A stretch of 64,000 bases of DNA. Source: Lineus longissimus (taxonomy: Eukaryota > Nemertea > Pilidiophora > Heteronemertea > Lineidae). Every line of letters starts with the position of its first letter. Positions within the stretch are counted from its first letter, which is position 1. Below are positions 21,401-33,982 of this stretch, one piece after another. Location: assembly GCF_910592395.1 (NCBI RefSeq), contig NC_088312.1, positions 12,030,001 to 12,094,000 of the forward strand. The letters are read 5' to 3'. Under the pieces are notes generated by a model. The model was not told the origin of the DNA. It saw nothing but the letters and a program-made list of their open reading frames with translations, and made no database searches. A program made the translations under genes and the position numbers.

Positions 21401-24400
21401 CTCGTGTCACAAATAAGTAAAAGACGGTATTGTAGCCTGATTGATATGAGAGAAGTGGGTGATGTAAGGACGGCATCATGCTTATGTCACAAACAAGTAA
21501 AATACGGTATTGTAGTCTGATTGATATGAGAGAAGTGGGTGATGTAAGAGATGGCATCATGTGTCGTGTCACAGACAAATAAGAGACGGTATTGTAGCCT
21601 GATTGATATGAGAGAAGTGGGTGATGTAAGGACGGCATCATGCCTTGTGTCACAAACAAGTAAAAGACGGTATTGTAGCCTGATTGATATGAGAGAAGTG
21701 GGTGATGTAAGAGACGGCATCATGCCTCGTGTCACAAATAAGTAAAAGACGGTATTGTAGCCTGATTGATATGAGAGAAGTGGGTGATGTAAGGACGGCA
21801 TCATGCTTATGTCACAAACAAGTAAAAGACGGTATTGTAGTCTGATTGATATGAGAGAAGTGGGTGATGTAAGAGATGGCATCATGTGTCGTGTCACAGA
21901 CAAATAAGAGACGGTATTGTAGCCTGATTGATATGAGAGAAGTGGGTGATGTAAGGACGGCATCATGCCTTGTGTCACAAACAAGTAAAAGACGGTATTG
22001 TAGCCTGATTGATATGAGAGAAGTGGGTGATGTAAGAGACACCATCATGCCTCATGTCACAAACAAGTAAGAGACCGCATTGTAGCCTGATTGATATGAG
22101 AGAAGAGGCTGATGTAAGGACGGCATCATGCCTTATGTCACAAACAAGTAAGAGACCGCATTGTAGTCTGATTGATATGAGAGAAGAGGGTGATGTAAGA
22201 GACTGCATCATGCCTAATGTCACAAACAAGTAAGAGACCGCATTGTAGCCTGATTGATATGAGAGAAGAGGGTGATGTAAGGACGGCATCATGCCTTATG
22301 TCACAAACAAGTAAGAGACCGCATTGTAGCCTGAATGATATGAGAGAAGTGGGTGATGTAAGAGACGGCATCATGCCTCGTGTCACAAACAAGTAAGAGA
22401 CGGTATTGTAGCCTGATTGATATGAGAGAAGTGGGTGATGTAAGAGACGTCATCATGCCTCGTGTCACAAACAAGTAAGAGACCGCATTGTCGCCTGAAT
22501 GATATGAGAGAAGTGGGTGATGTAAGAGACGTCATCATGCCTCGTGTCACAAACAAGTAAGAGACCGCATTGTCGCCTGAATGATATGAGAGAAGTGGGT
22601 GATGTAAGAGACGGCATCATGCCTCGTGTCACAAACAAGTAAGAGACGGTATTGTCGCCTGAATGATATGAGAGAAGTGGGTGATGTAAGAGACGGCATC
22701 ATGTCTCGTGTCACAGACAAGTAAGAGACCGCATTGTTGCCTGAATGATATGAGAGAAGTGGGTGATGTAAGAGACGTCATCATGCCTCGTGTCACAAAC
22801 AAGAAAGAGACCACATTGTCGCCTGAATGATATGAGAGAAGTGGGTGATGTAAGAGACGGCATCATGCCTCGTGTCACAAACAAGCAAGAGACGGTATTG
22901 TCGCCTGATTGATATGAGAGAAGTGGGTGATGTAACAGACGTCATCATGCCTCATGTCACAATCAAGTAAGAGACGGTATTGTAGCCTGATTGATATGAG
23001 AAAAGTGGGTGATGTAAGAGACAGCATCATGCCTCATGTCACAAACAAGTAAGAGACGGTATTGTAGCCTGATTGATATGAGAGAAGTGGGTGATGTAAG
23101 AGACAGCATCATGCCTCATGTCACAAACAAGTAAGAGACCGCATTGTCGCCTGAATGATATGAGAGAAGTTGGTGATGTAAGAGACGGCATCATGTCTCG
23201 TGTCACAGACAAGTAAGAGACGGTATTGTAGCCTGATTGATATGAGAGAAGTGGGTGATGTAAGAGACAGTATCATGCCTCATGTCACAAACAAGTAAGA
23301 GACGGTATTGTAGCCTGATTGATATGAGAGAAGTGGGTGATGTAAGGACGGCATCATGCCTTATGTCACAAATAAGTAAAAGACGGTATTGTAGTCTGAT
23401 TGATATGAGAGAAGAGGGTGATGTAAGAGACTGCATTATGCCTAATGTCACAAACAAGTAAGAGATCGCATTGTAGCCTGATTGATATGAGAGAAGAGGG
23501 TGATGTAAGGACGGCATCATGCCTTATGTCACAAACAAGTAAAAGACGGTATTGTAGTCTGATTGATATGAGAGAAGAGGGTGATGTAAGAGACTGCATC
23601 ATGCCTAATGTCACAAACAAGTAAGAGATCGCATTGTAGCCTGATTAATATGAGAGAAGTGGGTGATGTAAGGACGGCATCATGCCTTGTGTCACAAACA
23701 AGTAAAAGACGGTATTGTAGCCTGATTGATATGAGAGAAGTGGGTGATGTTAAAGACAGCATCATGCCTCATGTCACAAACAAGTAAGAGACGGTATTGT
23801 AGTCTGATTGATATGAGAGAAGAGGGTGATGTAAGAGACTGCATCATGCCTAATGTCACAAACAAGTAAGAGATCGCATTGTAGCCTGATTGATATGAGA
23901 GAAGTGGGTGATGTAAGGACGGTATCATGCCTCATGTCACAAACAAGTAAAAGACGGTATTGTAGTCTGATTGATATGAGAGAAGAGGGTGATGTAAGAG
24001 ACTGCATCATGCCTAATGTCACAAACAAGTAATAGATCGCATTGTAGCCTGATTGATATGAGAGAAGAGGCTGATGTAAGGATGGCATCATGCCTTATGT
24101 CACAAACAAGTAAGAGACCGCATTGTAGTCTGATTGATATGAGAGAAGAGGGTGATGTAAGAGACTGCATCATGCCTAATGTCACAAACAAGTAAGAGAC
24201 CGCATTGTAGCCTGATTGTTATGAGAGAAGAGGGTGATGTAAGGACGGCATCATGCCTTATGTCACAAACAAGTAAGAGACCGCATTGTAGCCTGAATGA
24301 TATGAGAGAAGTGGGTGATGTAAGAGACGGCATCATGCCTCGTGTCACAAACAAGTAAGAGACGGTATTGTAGCCTGATTGATATGAGAGAAGTGGGTGA

Positions 24401-27232
24401 TGTAAGAGACGTCATCATGCCTCGTGTCACAAACAAGTAAGAGACCGCATTGTCGCCTGAATGATATGAGAGAAGTGGGTGATGTAAGAGACGTCATCAT
24501 GCCTCGTGTCACAAACAAGTAAGAGACCGCATTGTCGCCTGAATGATATGAGAGAAGTGGGTGATGTAAGAGACGGCATCATGCCTCGTGTCACAAACAA
24601 GTAAGAGACGGTATTGTCGCCTGAATGATATGAGAGAAGTGGGTGATGTAAGAGACGGCATCATGTCTCGTGTCACAGACAAGTAAGAGACCGCATTGTC
24701 GCCTGAATGATATGAGAGAAGTGGGTGATGTAAGAGACGTCATCATGCCTCGTGTCACAAACAAGAAAGAGACCACATTGTCGCCTGAATGATATGAGAG
24801 AAGTGGGTGATGTAAGAGACGGCATCATGCCTCGTGTCACAAACAAGCAAGAGACGGTATTGTCGCCTGATTGATATGAGAGAAGTGGGTGATGTAACAG
24901 ACGTCATCATGCCTCATGTCACAATCAAGTAAGAGACGGTATTGTAGCCTGATTGATATGAGAAAAGTGGGTGATGTAAGAGACAGCATCATGCCTCATG
25001 TCACAAACAAGTAAGAGACGGTATTGTAGCCTGATTGATATGAGAGAAGTGGGTGATGTAAGAGACAGCATCATGCCTCATGTCACAAACAAGTAAGAGA
25101 CCGCATTGTCGCCTGAATGATATGAGAGAAGTTGGTGATGTAAGAGACGGCATCATGTCTCGTGTCACAGACAAGTAAGAGACGGTATTGTAGCCTGATT
25201 GATATGAGAGAAGTGGGTGATGTAAGAGACAGTATCTTGCCTCATGTCACAAACAAGTAAGAGACGGTATTGTAGCCTGATTGATATGAGAGAAAAGGGT
25301 GATGTAAGAGACTGCATCATGCCTAATGTCACAAACAAGTAAGAGATCGCATTGTAGCCTGATTGATATGAGAGAAGTGGGTGATGTAAGGACGGCATCA
25401 TGCCTTATGTCACAAATAAGTAAAAGACGGTATTGTAGTCTGATTGATATGAGAGAAGAGGGTGATGTAAGAGACTGCATCATGCCTAATGTCACAAACA
25501 AGTAAGAGATCGCATTGTAGCCTGATTGATATGAGAGAAGTGGGTGATGTAAGGACGGTATCATGCCTTATGTCACAAACAAGTAAAAGACGGTATTGTA
25601 GTCTGATTGATATGAGAGAAGAGGGTGATGTAAGAGACTGCATCATGCCTAATGTCACAAACAAGTAATAGATCGCATTGTAGCCTGATTGATATGAGAG
25701 AAGTGGGTGATGTAAGGACGGTATCATGACTTGTGTCACAAACAAGTAAATGACGGTATTGTAGCCTGATTGATATGAGAGAAGTGGGTGATGTAAGAGA
25801 CAGCATCATGCCTCATGTCACAAACAAGTAAGAGACGGTATTGTAGCCTGATTGATATGAGAGAAGTGGGTGATGTAAGGACGGCATCATGCCTCATGTC
25901 ACAAACAAGTAAGAGACGGTATTGTAGCCTGATTGATATGAGAGAAGTGGGTGATGTAAGGACGGCATCATGACTTGTGTCACAAACAAGTAAATGACGG
26001 TATTGTAGCCTGATTGATATGAGAGAAGTGGGTGATGTAAGAGACAGCATCATGCCTCATGTCACAAACAAGTAAGAGACGGTATTGTAGCCTGATTGAT
26101 ATGAGAGAAGTGGGTGATGTAAGAGACAGCATCATGCCTCATGTCACAAACAAGTAAGAGACGGTATTGTAGCCTGATTGATATGAGAGAAGTGGGTGAT
26201 GTAAGGACGGCATCATGACTTGTGTCACAAACAAGTAAATGACGGTATTGTAGCCTGATTGATATGAGAGAAGTGGGTGATGTAAGAGACAGCATCATGC
26301 CTCATGTCACAAACAAGTAAGAGACGGTATTGTAGCCTGATTGATATGAGAGAAGTGGGTGATGTAAGGACGGCATCATGCCTTATGTCACAAACAAGTA
26401 AAAGACGGTATTGTAGTCTGATTGATATGAGAGAAGAGGGTGATGTAAGAGACTGCATCATGCCTAATGTCACAAACAAGTAAGAGATCGCATTGTAGCC
26501 TGATTGATATGAGAGAAGAGGGTGATGTAAGGACGGCATCATGCCTAATGTCACAAACAAGTAAGAGATCGCATTGTAGCCTGATTGATATGAGAGAAGT
26601 GGGTGATGTAAGGACGGCATCATGCCTTATGTCACAAACAAGTAAAAGACGGTATTGTAGTCTGATTGATATGAGAGAAGAGGGTGATGTAAGAGACTGC
26701 ATCATGCCTAATGTCACAAACAAGTAAGAGATCGCATTGTAGCCTGATTGATATGAGAGAAGTGGGTGATGTAAGAGACGGCATCATGCCTCATGTCACA
26801 AATAAGTAAAAGACGGTATTGTAGCCTGATTGATATGAGAGAAGTGGGTGATGCAAGAGACGGCATCATTTCTCGTGTTACAATCGAAGTAAAAGACGGT
26901 ATTGTAGCCTGATTGATATGAGAGAAGTGGGTGATGCAAGAGACGGCATCATGTCTCGTGTCACAAACAAGTAAGAGACCGCATTGTAGCCTGATTGATC
27001 ATGAGAGAAGTGGGTGATGTAAGAGACGGCATCATGCCTCATGTCACAAACAAGTAAAGAGACGGTATTGAAGCCTGATTGATATGAGAGAAGTGGGTGA
27101 TGTAAGAGACAGCATCATGCCTAATGTCACAATCAAGTAAGAGACCGCATTGTAGCCTGATTGATATGAGAGTAGAGGGTGATGTAAGAGACATCATCAT
27201 GCCTCATGTCACAATCTAGAGATTGCATTGTA
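18488..27232. repeat. satellite array, ~82 bp unit, about 107 copies
   Basis: Tandem units of 82 bp (81 in the GTAAGGACGG variant) read GTAAGAGACGTCATCATGCC, then TCATGTCACAATCAAGTAAG, AGACCGCATTGTAGCCTGAT and TGATATGAGAGAAG. Variants are shared in runs: GTCATC versus GGCATC, CCGCATT versus GGTATT, TCGCC versus TAGCC. Higher-order structure is present: 20051-20600 matches 21791-22340 (offset 1740), 22084-23255 matches 24046-25217 (offset 1962), and a 27 bp internal duplication occurs near 20596. Because three units make 246 bases, long but meaningless open frames appear on both strands. No gene is encoded. Confidence 0.97.
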
Positions 27233-27550
27233 GCCTTATGGGAGGGAATAGGGCAGTGTCACAAGAACTAATCTAAACTCAAGGTCACCAACTGATTTAC
27301 TTGGAGACGGTTAAAGCGAAAGGTGTCATCCGTGTTTGATATCTAAACAACTTGAACACCGTTAGAGGAAGGCAGTCGCGTTAATGGTATCAAACTAAAG
27401 GTATTGAAAGAGCAGTTTTGTGCTGGCCTGCTTAAACGCAGTTGGAGCAAAGGCACTGAAGGTATTGAAGAGCGGATGTGACAAAAGAACCCCTGAACTA
27501 CTTCATTCACTGCAATTCAAATAAAACCTTCACAACTGTCATCCACCCTA
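27233..27550. other. unassigned sequence right of the satellite
   Basis: Nothing was recognised. AAAGGTATTGAA and similar phrases repeat weakly around 27400-27465. Confidence 0.35.
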
Positions 27551-27721
27551 GGGGCCAAATTCATAAAGGGCGTGTAAGGGTTAGACGTGTGTAACTTCTC
27601 TCCGACTAGTTATCTATAGGGCCTATTCATATTCTGTGAAGATTAACATGAAGGACCTGAATCTGTCTATTCAGTAGTTAAACGCTGTTTTAAGCTGAAC
27701 GCCCTTCATGAATTTGGCTCC
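27551..27721. mobile_element. small MITE, 171 bp, with ~22 bp TIRs
   Basis: GGGGCCAAATTCATAAAGGG on the left and its inverted form CCCTTCATGAATTTGGCTCC on the right bound a 171 bp segment. It is non-coding. The target-site duplication was not resolved; the GGGCC start recalls Harbinger-type miniature elements. Confidence 0.7.
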
Positions 27722-28018
27722 ATTTTTGTCTAAGCTTGATTCCATCTAGTCTGTCCACATCTCCCTATCTACCATAAACCTGCATTCTGGTACTCGCATA
27801 TACTTCTTGCAGCAATTTCTTGTCATTTATCTCAGTCCTTGCTATTCAATTCCGCCAGCATAGCTCTTCAGACCACCAGGCCTCTAGTTTACAGGACAGG
27901 TAGGCGTACGTACTTGTCTATCACTGCGCCATCTACACGGTCCTACTGGTCAATGTTATATCCAATATGCGATAGCAGGTCATGCTATCTTTGAGAGGCA
28001 CCAGGTGATTTTTGTGGG
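27722..28018. other. unassigned spacer
   Basis: No feature was recognised. Confidence 0.35.
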
Positions 28019-28340
28019 GATTTTTAGCTCAGCTGACAAAGTCAGCGAAGCTGGTCATATTACTAAGGGAATGGTGTCCGTCCTTCCTGCCATCCTTCCA
28101 TGTCAATTTTGGGCATTTTGTAACCGTAAGACCTAGGCACTTTGTTGACACTGCTAAATTAGGAGTAGCCCAAGGGGAACTCAGAAACCAAAAATCAGCG
28201 CGATCCGACCTACATTCGGCGAATGAGGTCATCGGGAAGTTTAAACTTCTTTCCTTTATACCTCGGTCCACTGAGGAAATATTGTTTTCAAATCTGGCCG
28301 AATATTTTTTAATAATTTTTCATTTTGACTTGTAATGGAA
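28019..28340 (+). repeat. diverged relative of the AGCTCACC / GTCCGTC repeat family
   Basis: TTTTTAGCTCAGCTGACAAA, a short inverted CAGCGAAGCTGG, then GGTGTCCGTCCTTCCTGCCA show the same head design as the repeats at 37534 and 41526 but with different bases. Downstream text does not match their 300 bp body. Confidence 0.4.
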
Positions 28341-28696
28341 TTAGTTTAGTTTTCACTGCCAGTTGGCGCTACAGGCACTTTTGACAGATTTTTTTACGAT
28401 TCAAAAGCCCGGGTTATGACGTATAGTTGCGCAGTTGTATTCTGCGCATTGAATTAGCGAAGGAACCAGGCTATATTTCAGCATACCCACTGTGACCAGT
28501 CTAGAGATGGAAGACTGATTTTGCAACAAGTAACCAATTTTCTGCTAAAAAGTAGTCAAGTAGGCGATATTATCACTAGTTCCTTTCAGTGGGCAGTCAT
28601 AAGGTCTTGAAAATTTGGCCACAATTCTGTGAAAACGATATCTGAAGTGCACGCTTTGTTCGCGATGTATTTTGAAGTTGAGAATTCCCACAGTAT

Positions 28697-28805
28697 GCGC
28701 CAGGCCCTTGGGCCTCTTGTTCTGGCATCCCCATCCGGATCCATTTTTGACGGCCCGAATGACAAACACGCATGACTGTATGCAAGAGGCCCAAGGGCCT
28801 GGCGC
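28697..28805. repeat. hairpin with perfect 23 bp arms enclosing a dispersed repeat
   Basis: The left arm at 28697-28719 begins GCGCCAGGCCCTTGGGCCTC; its exact reverse complement lies at 28783-28805. The 63 bp loop (TGTTCTGGCATCCCCATC and on) recurs at about 30453-30520, without the arms. Confidence 0.8.
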
Positions 28806-30452
28806 TCAGCTGGATGACCTAATAACATAGGACTGAGGGTGTCAAGTAGTAAATATCGGCTTTATACTACTGTTTGAAGGTCAAGAGAACACGTTATACC
28901 ACTAAAATTTCCAATGCAGAGCTGCCAGCTGGATGAAATATGATTGAACTAATCAACCATGGTATGTAAATATTACAGGAGGCAACGGAAGATATCCCTA
29001 GTTCAGTATGTTGTATCGGTAGCTTTACAGAAAAAACGTGTCAGAGAGGATGAGACTTCTCCATGGACAACTGTGGTATGTCCAGGCTGGGTTGTACAGC
29101 ACAAGGATACAAAATGCTGTCTGTAATTGAGAGGTATCCTGATTAACAGAGGTCAAAATAAATAGAAATAACCAGTTTGGGACTAACACCACTGTCTTTT
29201 TTTTAATAAGGTAGAGATTACAGGAGTCAACAAAATTAATTTTATTGAGAGAAATTGACCTGTCCTGCAGGTGATTGGAATTTACAATACAAAGGGTCGT
29301 TTTTCATGACATTGTGCTCTACTGCGTATCCCTAGTGAGTCGATCGGGAACCAATTTATCCTTGGCGCAGACAGGTTCGAATTGGCTATATCTTGAATAG
29401 ATTGAATTGCGATGAAAATCTAATGCGATAAAGGAGCAATATCGAAGAGACAAATTAATCAAACCAATTGTCCACAGACTCGGACCCTGCAATGGCGTGA
29501 TGCATGCGTGCATATAAAAGTATATCAATTGGTCCCATAGAGATGATGAGGCAATGTCAATATGCCTCGTTCCTTAGTCAGCAATATGCCCCTTTTTATA
29601 CGGAGAAGAAGGAGAACCCAGATAGGCCTTCACATGTCGGCTTCCAAATGGCTCGAACCAACTGTACTATCACTACTATAACTTTAAAATGCGTGCTCCT
29701 CCTACATGTAGCAATGTCTCGGCCAAAAAGGCACTTAGTCGACAGGCAAGCTAGAAGTTCAGCACCGTGAGCAGCTCCTTGGTAAGGCCATGTCAGGTTC
29801 CGCGCACCTCTTCAGATACATCAAGTATTGAAAGCTGTGGTGAGCACATAAAAAGACCATGGTCACCTTAATTTGAAAATCCCTTCATAATCAAGGGCTA
29901 GCTCTGACTAAAATAGCACCCATAAACAATAGACCACCAATTTGACCCCAGCTCCTAACTGCGGGAAAACCCAAGTCCAGCAACCAAAAGTACCAAAAAT
30001 ACATTTTTGTTTACATTTGAACTGCACACATGCGTTTGTTTACAATTTCATTTCCCGCGAAATCTCGAAAATCAGGTGACCTGCGATCGTGGATTGAAAA
30101 TAACATCAACCTGGGTTCAGCAGGTCAGCAGGTATACCGGCTGTTCCAATCATCCCCCTACAGCCAGCTGTTTAAAAGGTAATGTTATTCAGCGCACAGG
30201 GAGTGCAGGTAATTGATTAAGCCCCTCCATAACTTAACAGCAATGGCTTGGCTTCTGTGAGTGGTAAGGAGAATTGACAGTGTCCGATTAAAAATCCCTC
30301 ATTACTGCTCCGCTGAAGTAAATTTTTGAATAAAACCAAGACGTTGCATCAGGGTAAGGTGTCACCACCATTCATGCAAAATTTCAAGGCGATCAAACGC
30401 CTCTAAGTGTGACTTTATTCGTCCCCCTTCTAATATTCTAATATATCCCCCT
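28806..30452. other. long unassigned stretch
   Basis: No gene was recognised on either strand. Open frames are short and lack protein signatures. CAGACAGGTTCGAATTGGC at about 29369 resembles a tRNA B box, but no cloverleaf can be drawn around it. Confidence 0.4.
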
Positions 30453-30520
30453 TGTTCTGGCATCCCCATCAGGATCCATTTTTGACGGCCCGAATGACAA
30501 ACACGCATGACTGTATGTAA
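30453..30520. repeat. second copy of the 28720-28782 repeat
   Basis: TTCTGGCATCCCCATC.GGATCCATTTTTGACGG and GACAAACACGCATGACTGTA are shared with the hairpin loop at 28720-28782, one or two substitutions apart. Confidence 0.8.
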
Positions 30521-30662
30521 GTGTATGAAGTGCAGACACAATGTACACCGCATCGTATAGACGGCGTGACGATATTTAGAACTTAGATAGAGTATTGGCT
30601 CTTGGCTCTTTGCTCTTGGCTATTGTAACATATGAATATGTATTAGGTTCACTGGTAGCAGC

Positions 30663-30793
30663 TATGAAATAGTACGAAGTGAACTAGATGGCTCCCGTAT
30701 ATGAATTGACTTTATTGACTAAGATGATATGTGAGCATGCGCATTACATCAAATACATATATATGGATTATGTATGAACAAGATACTATGACA
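30663..30793 (-). repeat. 3' LTR of the gypsy element
   Basis: Matches the 5' LTR over its full 131 bp. Its inner side touches a polypurine tract and its outer side touches GCAGC, the target duplication also found at 49111. Confidence 0.85.
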
Positions 30794-30805
30794 TCTCCCT
30801 TTCTC
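30794..30805 (-). other. polypurine tract of the gypsy element
   Basis: GAGAAAGGGAGA on the minus strand directly precedes the TG of the 3' LTR, the position where plus-strand DNA synthesis is primed. Confidence 0.8.
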
Positions 30806-31950
30806 AGCCTCAACTAACAGCGTTGCGTTAGTATCAAAATAAATCAATTAATGAAGTTCAGTTAACTATGATAAGATCAAACAGGGGTTAAACACTAAAC
30901 ACGAACTAGCACATCAGAATGCTAAGATGTAAATAAGTAAAGTTACCAATTAATGGTTACAAGTTATACGTAATCACTCATTATAAATTCTACTACCTAT
31001 GCTATCTAATAAGTCTCAGCTAATCAGAATCCTGAGATGAGTTGCCCTGAATGAGTATAGTAATAAATGCACGAATATGAATTAGTGCAGGTAACCAGCT
31101 GATCAATGTTGTGTCTGGCGCTCCTGTGACCCGTTCATGATGCAAAATTAGATGAGTAATGGTTTACATTGGTATACATTGCTATGCTGCTATTGAGTAA
31201 AATCCTGGATATGTAGCCAGGTCAGTTTTGAGATTGTCCTTATATGTTTTGAGACTGTCCTTATAGGTTTTGAGACGGTCCCTTTAATTTTTTTACCGGA
31301 CCAGGAGGTGCTGCCACCTTTACCCAAGTTTTGGGCCTGTTCCATGCTGCCATCTATTGATCTTTTGGGAACCATTATTGACAATGTGATTGGGTTGGTG
31401 TACATTCTCCTAAAAAAATAGTCCCTTTGTTAAAGTACATTTACGGTTATCTCTTTGAATAGTATGTTAAATGTAGTTACAAACAGTTTTATAAAGTTAC
31501 TTCTATATTTAGGAAGCGTCTTGAGTATTGGGTTTAATTATAGTGGTCACTTTTGATTCATCTCTACATTTTTGAGGGCGTAGTAACCTGAATCTGGAAG
31601 GGTGAGGGGCTGAAGAATCTGATTTCTTGAGGTCTCGTTAGGGAGTTTTTCCCAAATGTACGCGATGATGACGTACCCCATTAACAGGATGTAACATCTA
31701 TTTTAAAATGTGTTTACAAAGTGAATGCATGAGGACAACCCATTTGTGTGACGTATATCACTGGAAACGCTTGATTCCCCTGGTTCTGCAGGATGTTAAA
31801 TCGGACATTTTATTTCTTTAAATAAATCATAAGCGTCACATTTGCTCCTAGCTCTGTTCACCATCCCAAATGGCAATATTGCCATGAGGAAACCAGCCCT
31901 GTAAAAATTATCTCCTAACAATCCCCCACCAACTAATGGAAAATGCCTTA
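30806..31950. other. gypsy 3' internal region, no gene recognised
   Basis: This lies between the polypurine tract and the first nested miniature element. It contains GTTTTGAGAC-type short repeats (31225-31275) but no coding signature. Confidence 0.4.
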
Positions 31951-32545
31951 AGCCCGTTACACACGAGGGACTTCTCACCAACTTAGTTGGAATTTTAATT
32001 CATTACAGGAATCCAGACCAGGTAACTGATACTTTTCCCGATTGGTTGGAGTTGCTGGCTGCACTAACCGACTTGTTCTATTTCTCGACGACATCTTTTG
32101 TTTATATAAGTTTTTTTTCGTTTATATAAGGAGTGTGGGGGGAGAAATTTCCCCGTGTGATTCAGTCAACAACATATTTGGGCCATATTTTGACTCTTTA
32201 TCTTTATAGGCACCATAGGCGCCAAGGCTGTACCTTCTATAATCCACGATTTTGCCCAAAACCTCCTATTATCCCATTGATTTCTCCTTTTCCTCTTTTC
32301 ACTGATACTTTTTACAATAATAATAGATAAAATCTTCTTTTTCTTTCTCTCATTGTACACAACAAAATCATTGGCAGCCATGTTTCTAAGGTTTTGGCCT
32401 AAATATAGTGCAGGACCTAAATATTGCTGGGATTATGTCTTTTGTGTGAGTGGGTGAACGACTCTCAACTTACAGTCACCTGTGCACCTGTTCTTAATTT
32501 TAAAACCAACTAAGTTGGTGAGAAATCCCTCGTGTGTAGCGGGCT
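31951..32545. mobile_element. Harbinger-like MITE, 595 bp, TTA duplication
   Basis: The TIRs are about 38 bp: left begins AGCCCGTTACACACGAGGGA, right ends CCCTCGTGTGTAGCGGGCT, and the inner parts share CTCACCAACTTAGTTGG. TTA flanks both sides (31948-31950, 32546-32548), the target preference of PIF/Harbinger elements. No transposase is encoded. A 27-base G run follows at about 32555-32581. Confidence 0.82.
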
Positions 32546-32548
32546 TTA

Positions 32549-33395
32549 GATGCGGGGGGGGGGGGGGGGGGGGGGGGGGGGGATGGATATTTGATGAGGG
32601 GAGAGTTTCTGAGGAATAGTTTATTGACTTTAGCTCTCAGCTTATCTGAGCCAGGTAACCTCCTGCTGAGTTGCCGGACCAAAGGCTGAGGTCAACATAT
32701 GTTGTTACATAAACCGATCTTGCTATCACATCCTGGTTGCCTTGTAGTCTAATTTTGCCTCATCACAGTAAGGGCCAGGTTCATCATCATGAGATCATGA
32801 CTGAGTGTTATCACTGGTTACGCTGGCCATTAGGTAGATAAGGTAAATATGCCGATCATGACTGTGTGTAGTATCAGCGGGTTGCTTGAAGTTGGAGGGC
32901 GACTAAATATTTTACAGGGCTGGTTTTTTCATGGCAAATTGGGCCAGACAATCACGAAAAACCCCAAATATTATACATTTCTTCCTGAATAATTATTACA
33001 GTGACCATACTCCCATGAAAGACAGTTGGTTACGCTACACAAAAATTTTTAAAAAACGAGGGTCAACCATTGAACTTATGAGATATGTTGAATTTTGCAC
33101 AAATCAGCGAAAAACGCACCAACTGGCACTGGACAGCATTTCAACACAGGGCCGAAGCACATCCCAAGTTCAGTGTACACATACGTCGGCAACAACAGTA
33201 AATGCGTAGTTTCTTGTTAACTGCCTATTGAGTAGCGCTTTAGGTTTAAGAAACTTCAAAAAACATGTCTTTGCTAAAACAACTGCTGAATCAACACTGA
33301 CATACTGTGAGGACCGAGAAATCAATGATTTTAGGAACTACGGTTAGCCGGGTTGGCCGCGCATGACTACAAAAAAACCCTCCCTAATGAGATCT
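32549..33395. other. unassigned stretch with a ~27 bp poly-G tract
   Basis: A run of G at about 32555-32581 is the longest homopolymer in the window. The rest shows no gene; an open frame at 32931-33209 has no recognisable protein signature. Confidence 0.4.
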
Positions 33396-33401
33396 GAGAA
33401 G

Positions 33402-33976
33402 TACGGCAGCAGATTAGTGCCATAAAAAATAAAATATTATCTCGTTATTACGAGATCATTTCTCGTTATTACGCGATCTTTTCTCGTTATTACGCGATCT
33501 TTTCTCGTTATTACGCGATCTTTTCTCGTTATTACGAGATGTTATCTCGTTATTACGCGATGTTTTTCGTTATTTTCACCATTGTTCAGTCCAAGATTGA
33601 AATAGAACCATACAAGAAGTTCCCTCATATTAGGCATGTTAGGACACGACGATGGTATATGGGTCTATAAAGTACGGACCTTTCCCGCGCTTGATTTTGA
33701 CCTTTAATCCTCGATGTTGCGTGCACTTTCGCATCTCGTAATAACGAGAAAAGATCTCGTAATAACGAGATAACATCTCGTAATAACGAGAAAAGATCGC
33801 GTAATAACGAGAAAAGATCTCGTAATAACGAGATAACATCGCGTAATAACGAGAAACGATCTCATAGTAACGAGAAAAGATCTCGTAATAACGAGAAAAG
33901 ATCTCGTAATAACGAGAAAAGATCTCGTAATAACGAGATAATATTTTATTTTTTATGGCACTAATCTGCTGCCGTA
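33402..33976. mobile_element. inverted-repeat element built from CTCGTTATTACG subrepeats
   Basis: The ends are inverted: TACGGCAGCAGATTAGTGCC on the left, GGCACTAATCTGCTGCCGTA on the right, then a shared AT-rich ATAAAAAATAAAATATTA. Inside each arm is a tandem of ~21 bp units containing CTCGTTATTACGCGATCTTT (left, 33432-33570) or the inverted form (right, 33733-33945). GAGAAG flanks both sides (33396-33401, 33977-33982). The ~160 bp core is unique and non-coding. The superfamily is unclear; a 6 bp duplication is unusual. Confidence 0.85.
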
Positions 33977-33982
33977 GAGAAG

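Noticed and set aside
18488-27232. Many 60-165 codon open frames on both strands of the satellite
   Set aside because: The 82 bp unit shifts frame every copy, three copies restore it, and the frames simply follow the repeat. Composition and variation show no protein constraint.
18488-27232. CRISPR-like array
   Set aside because: Units are contiguous with no unique spacers, in animal DNA; it is a satellite.
29330-29420. tRNA-like B box GGTTCGAATTGG
   Set aside because: No acceptor stem, anticodon arm or matching A box could be drawn around it.
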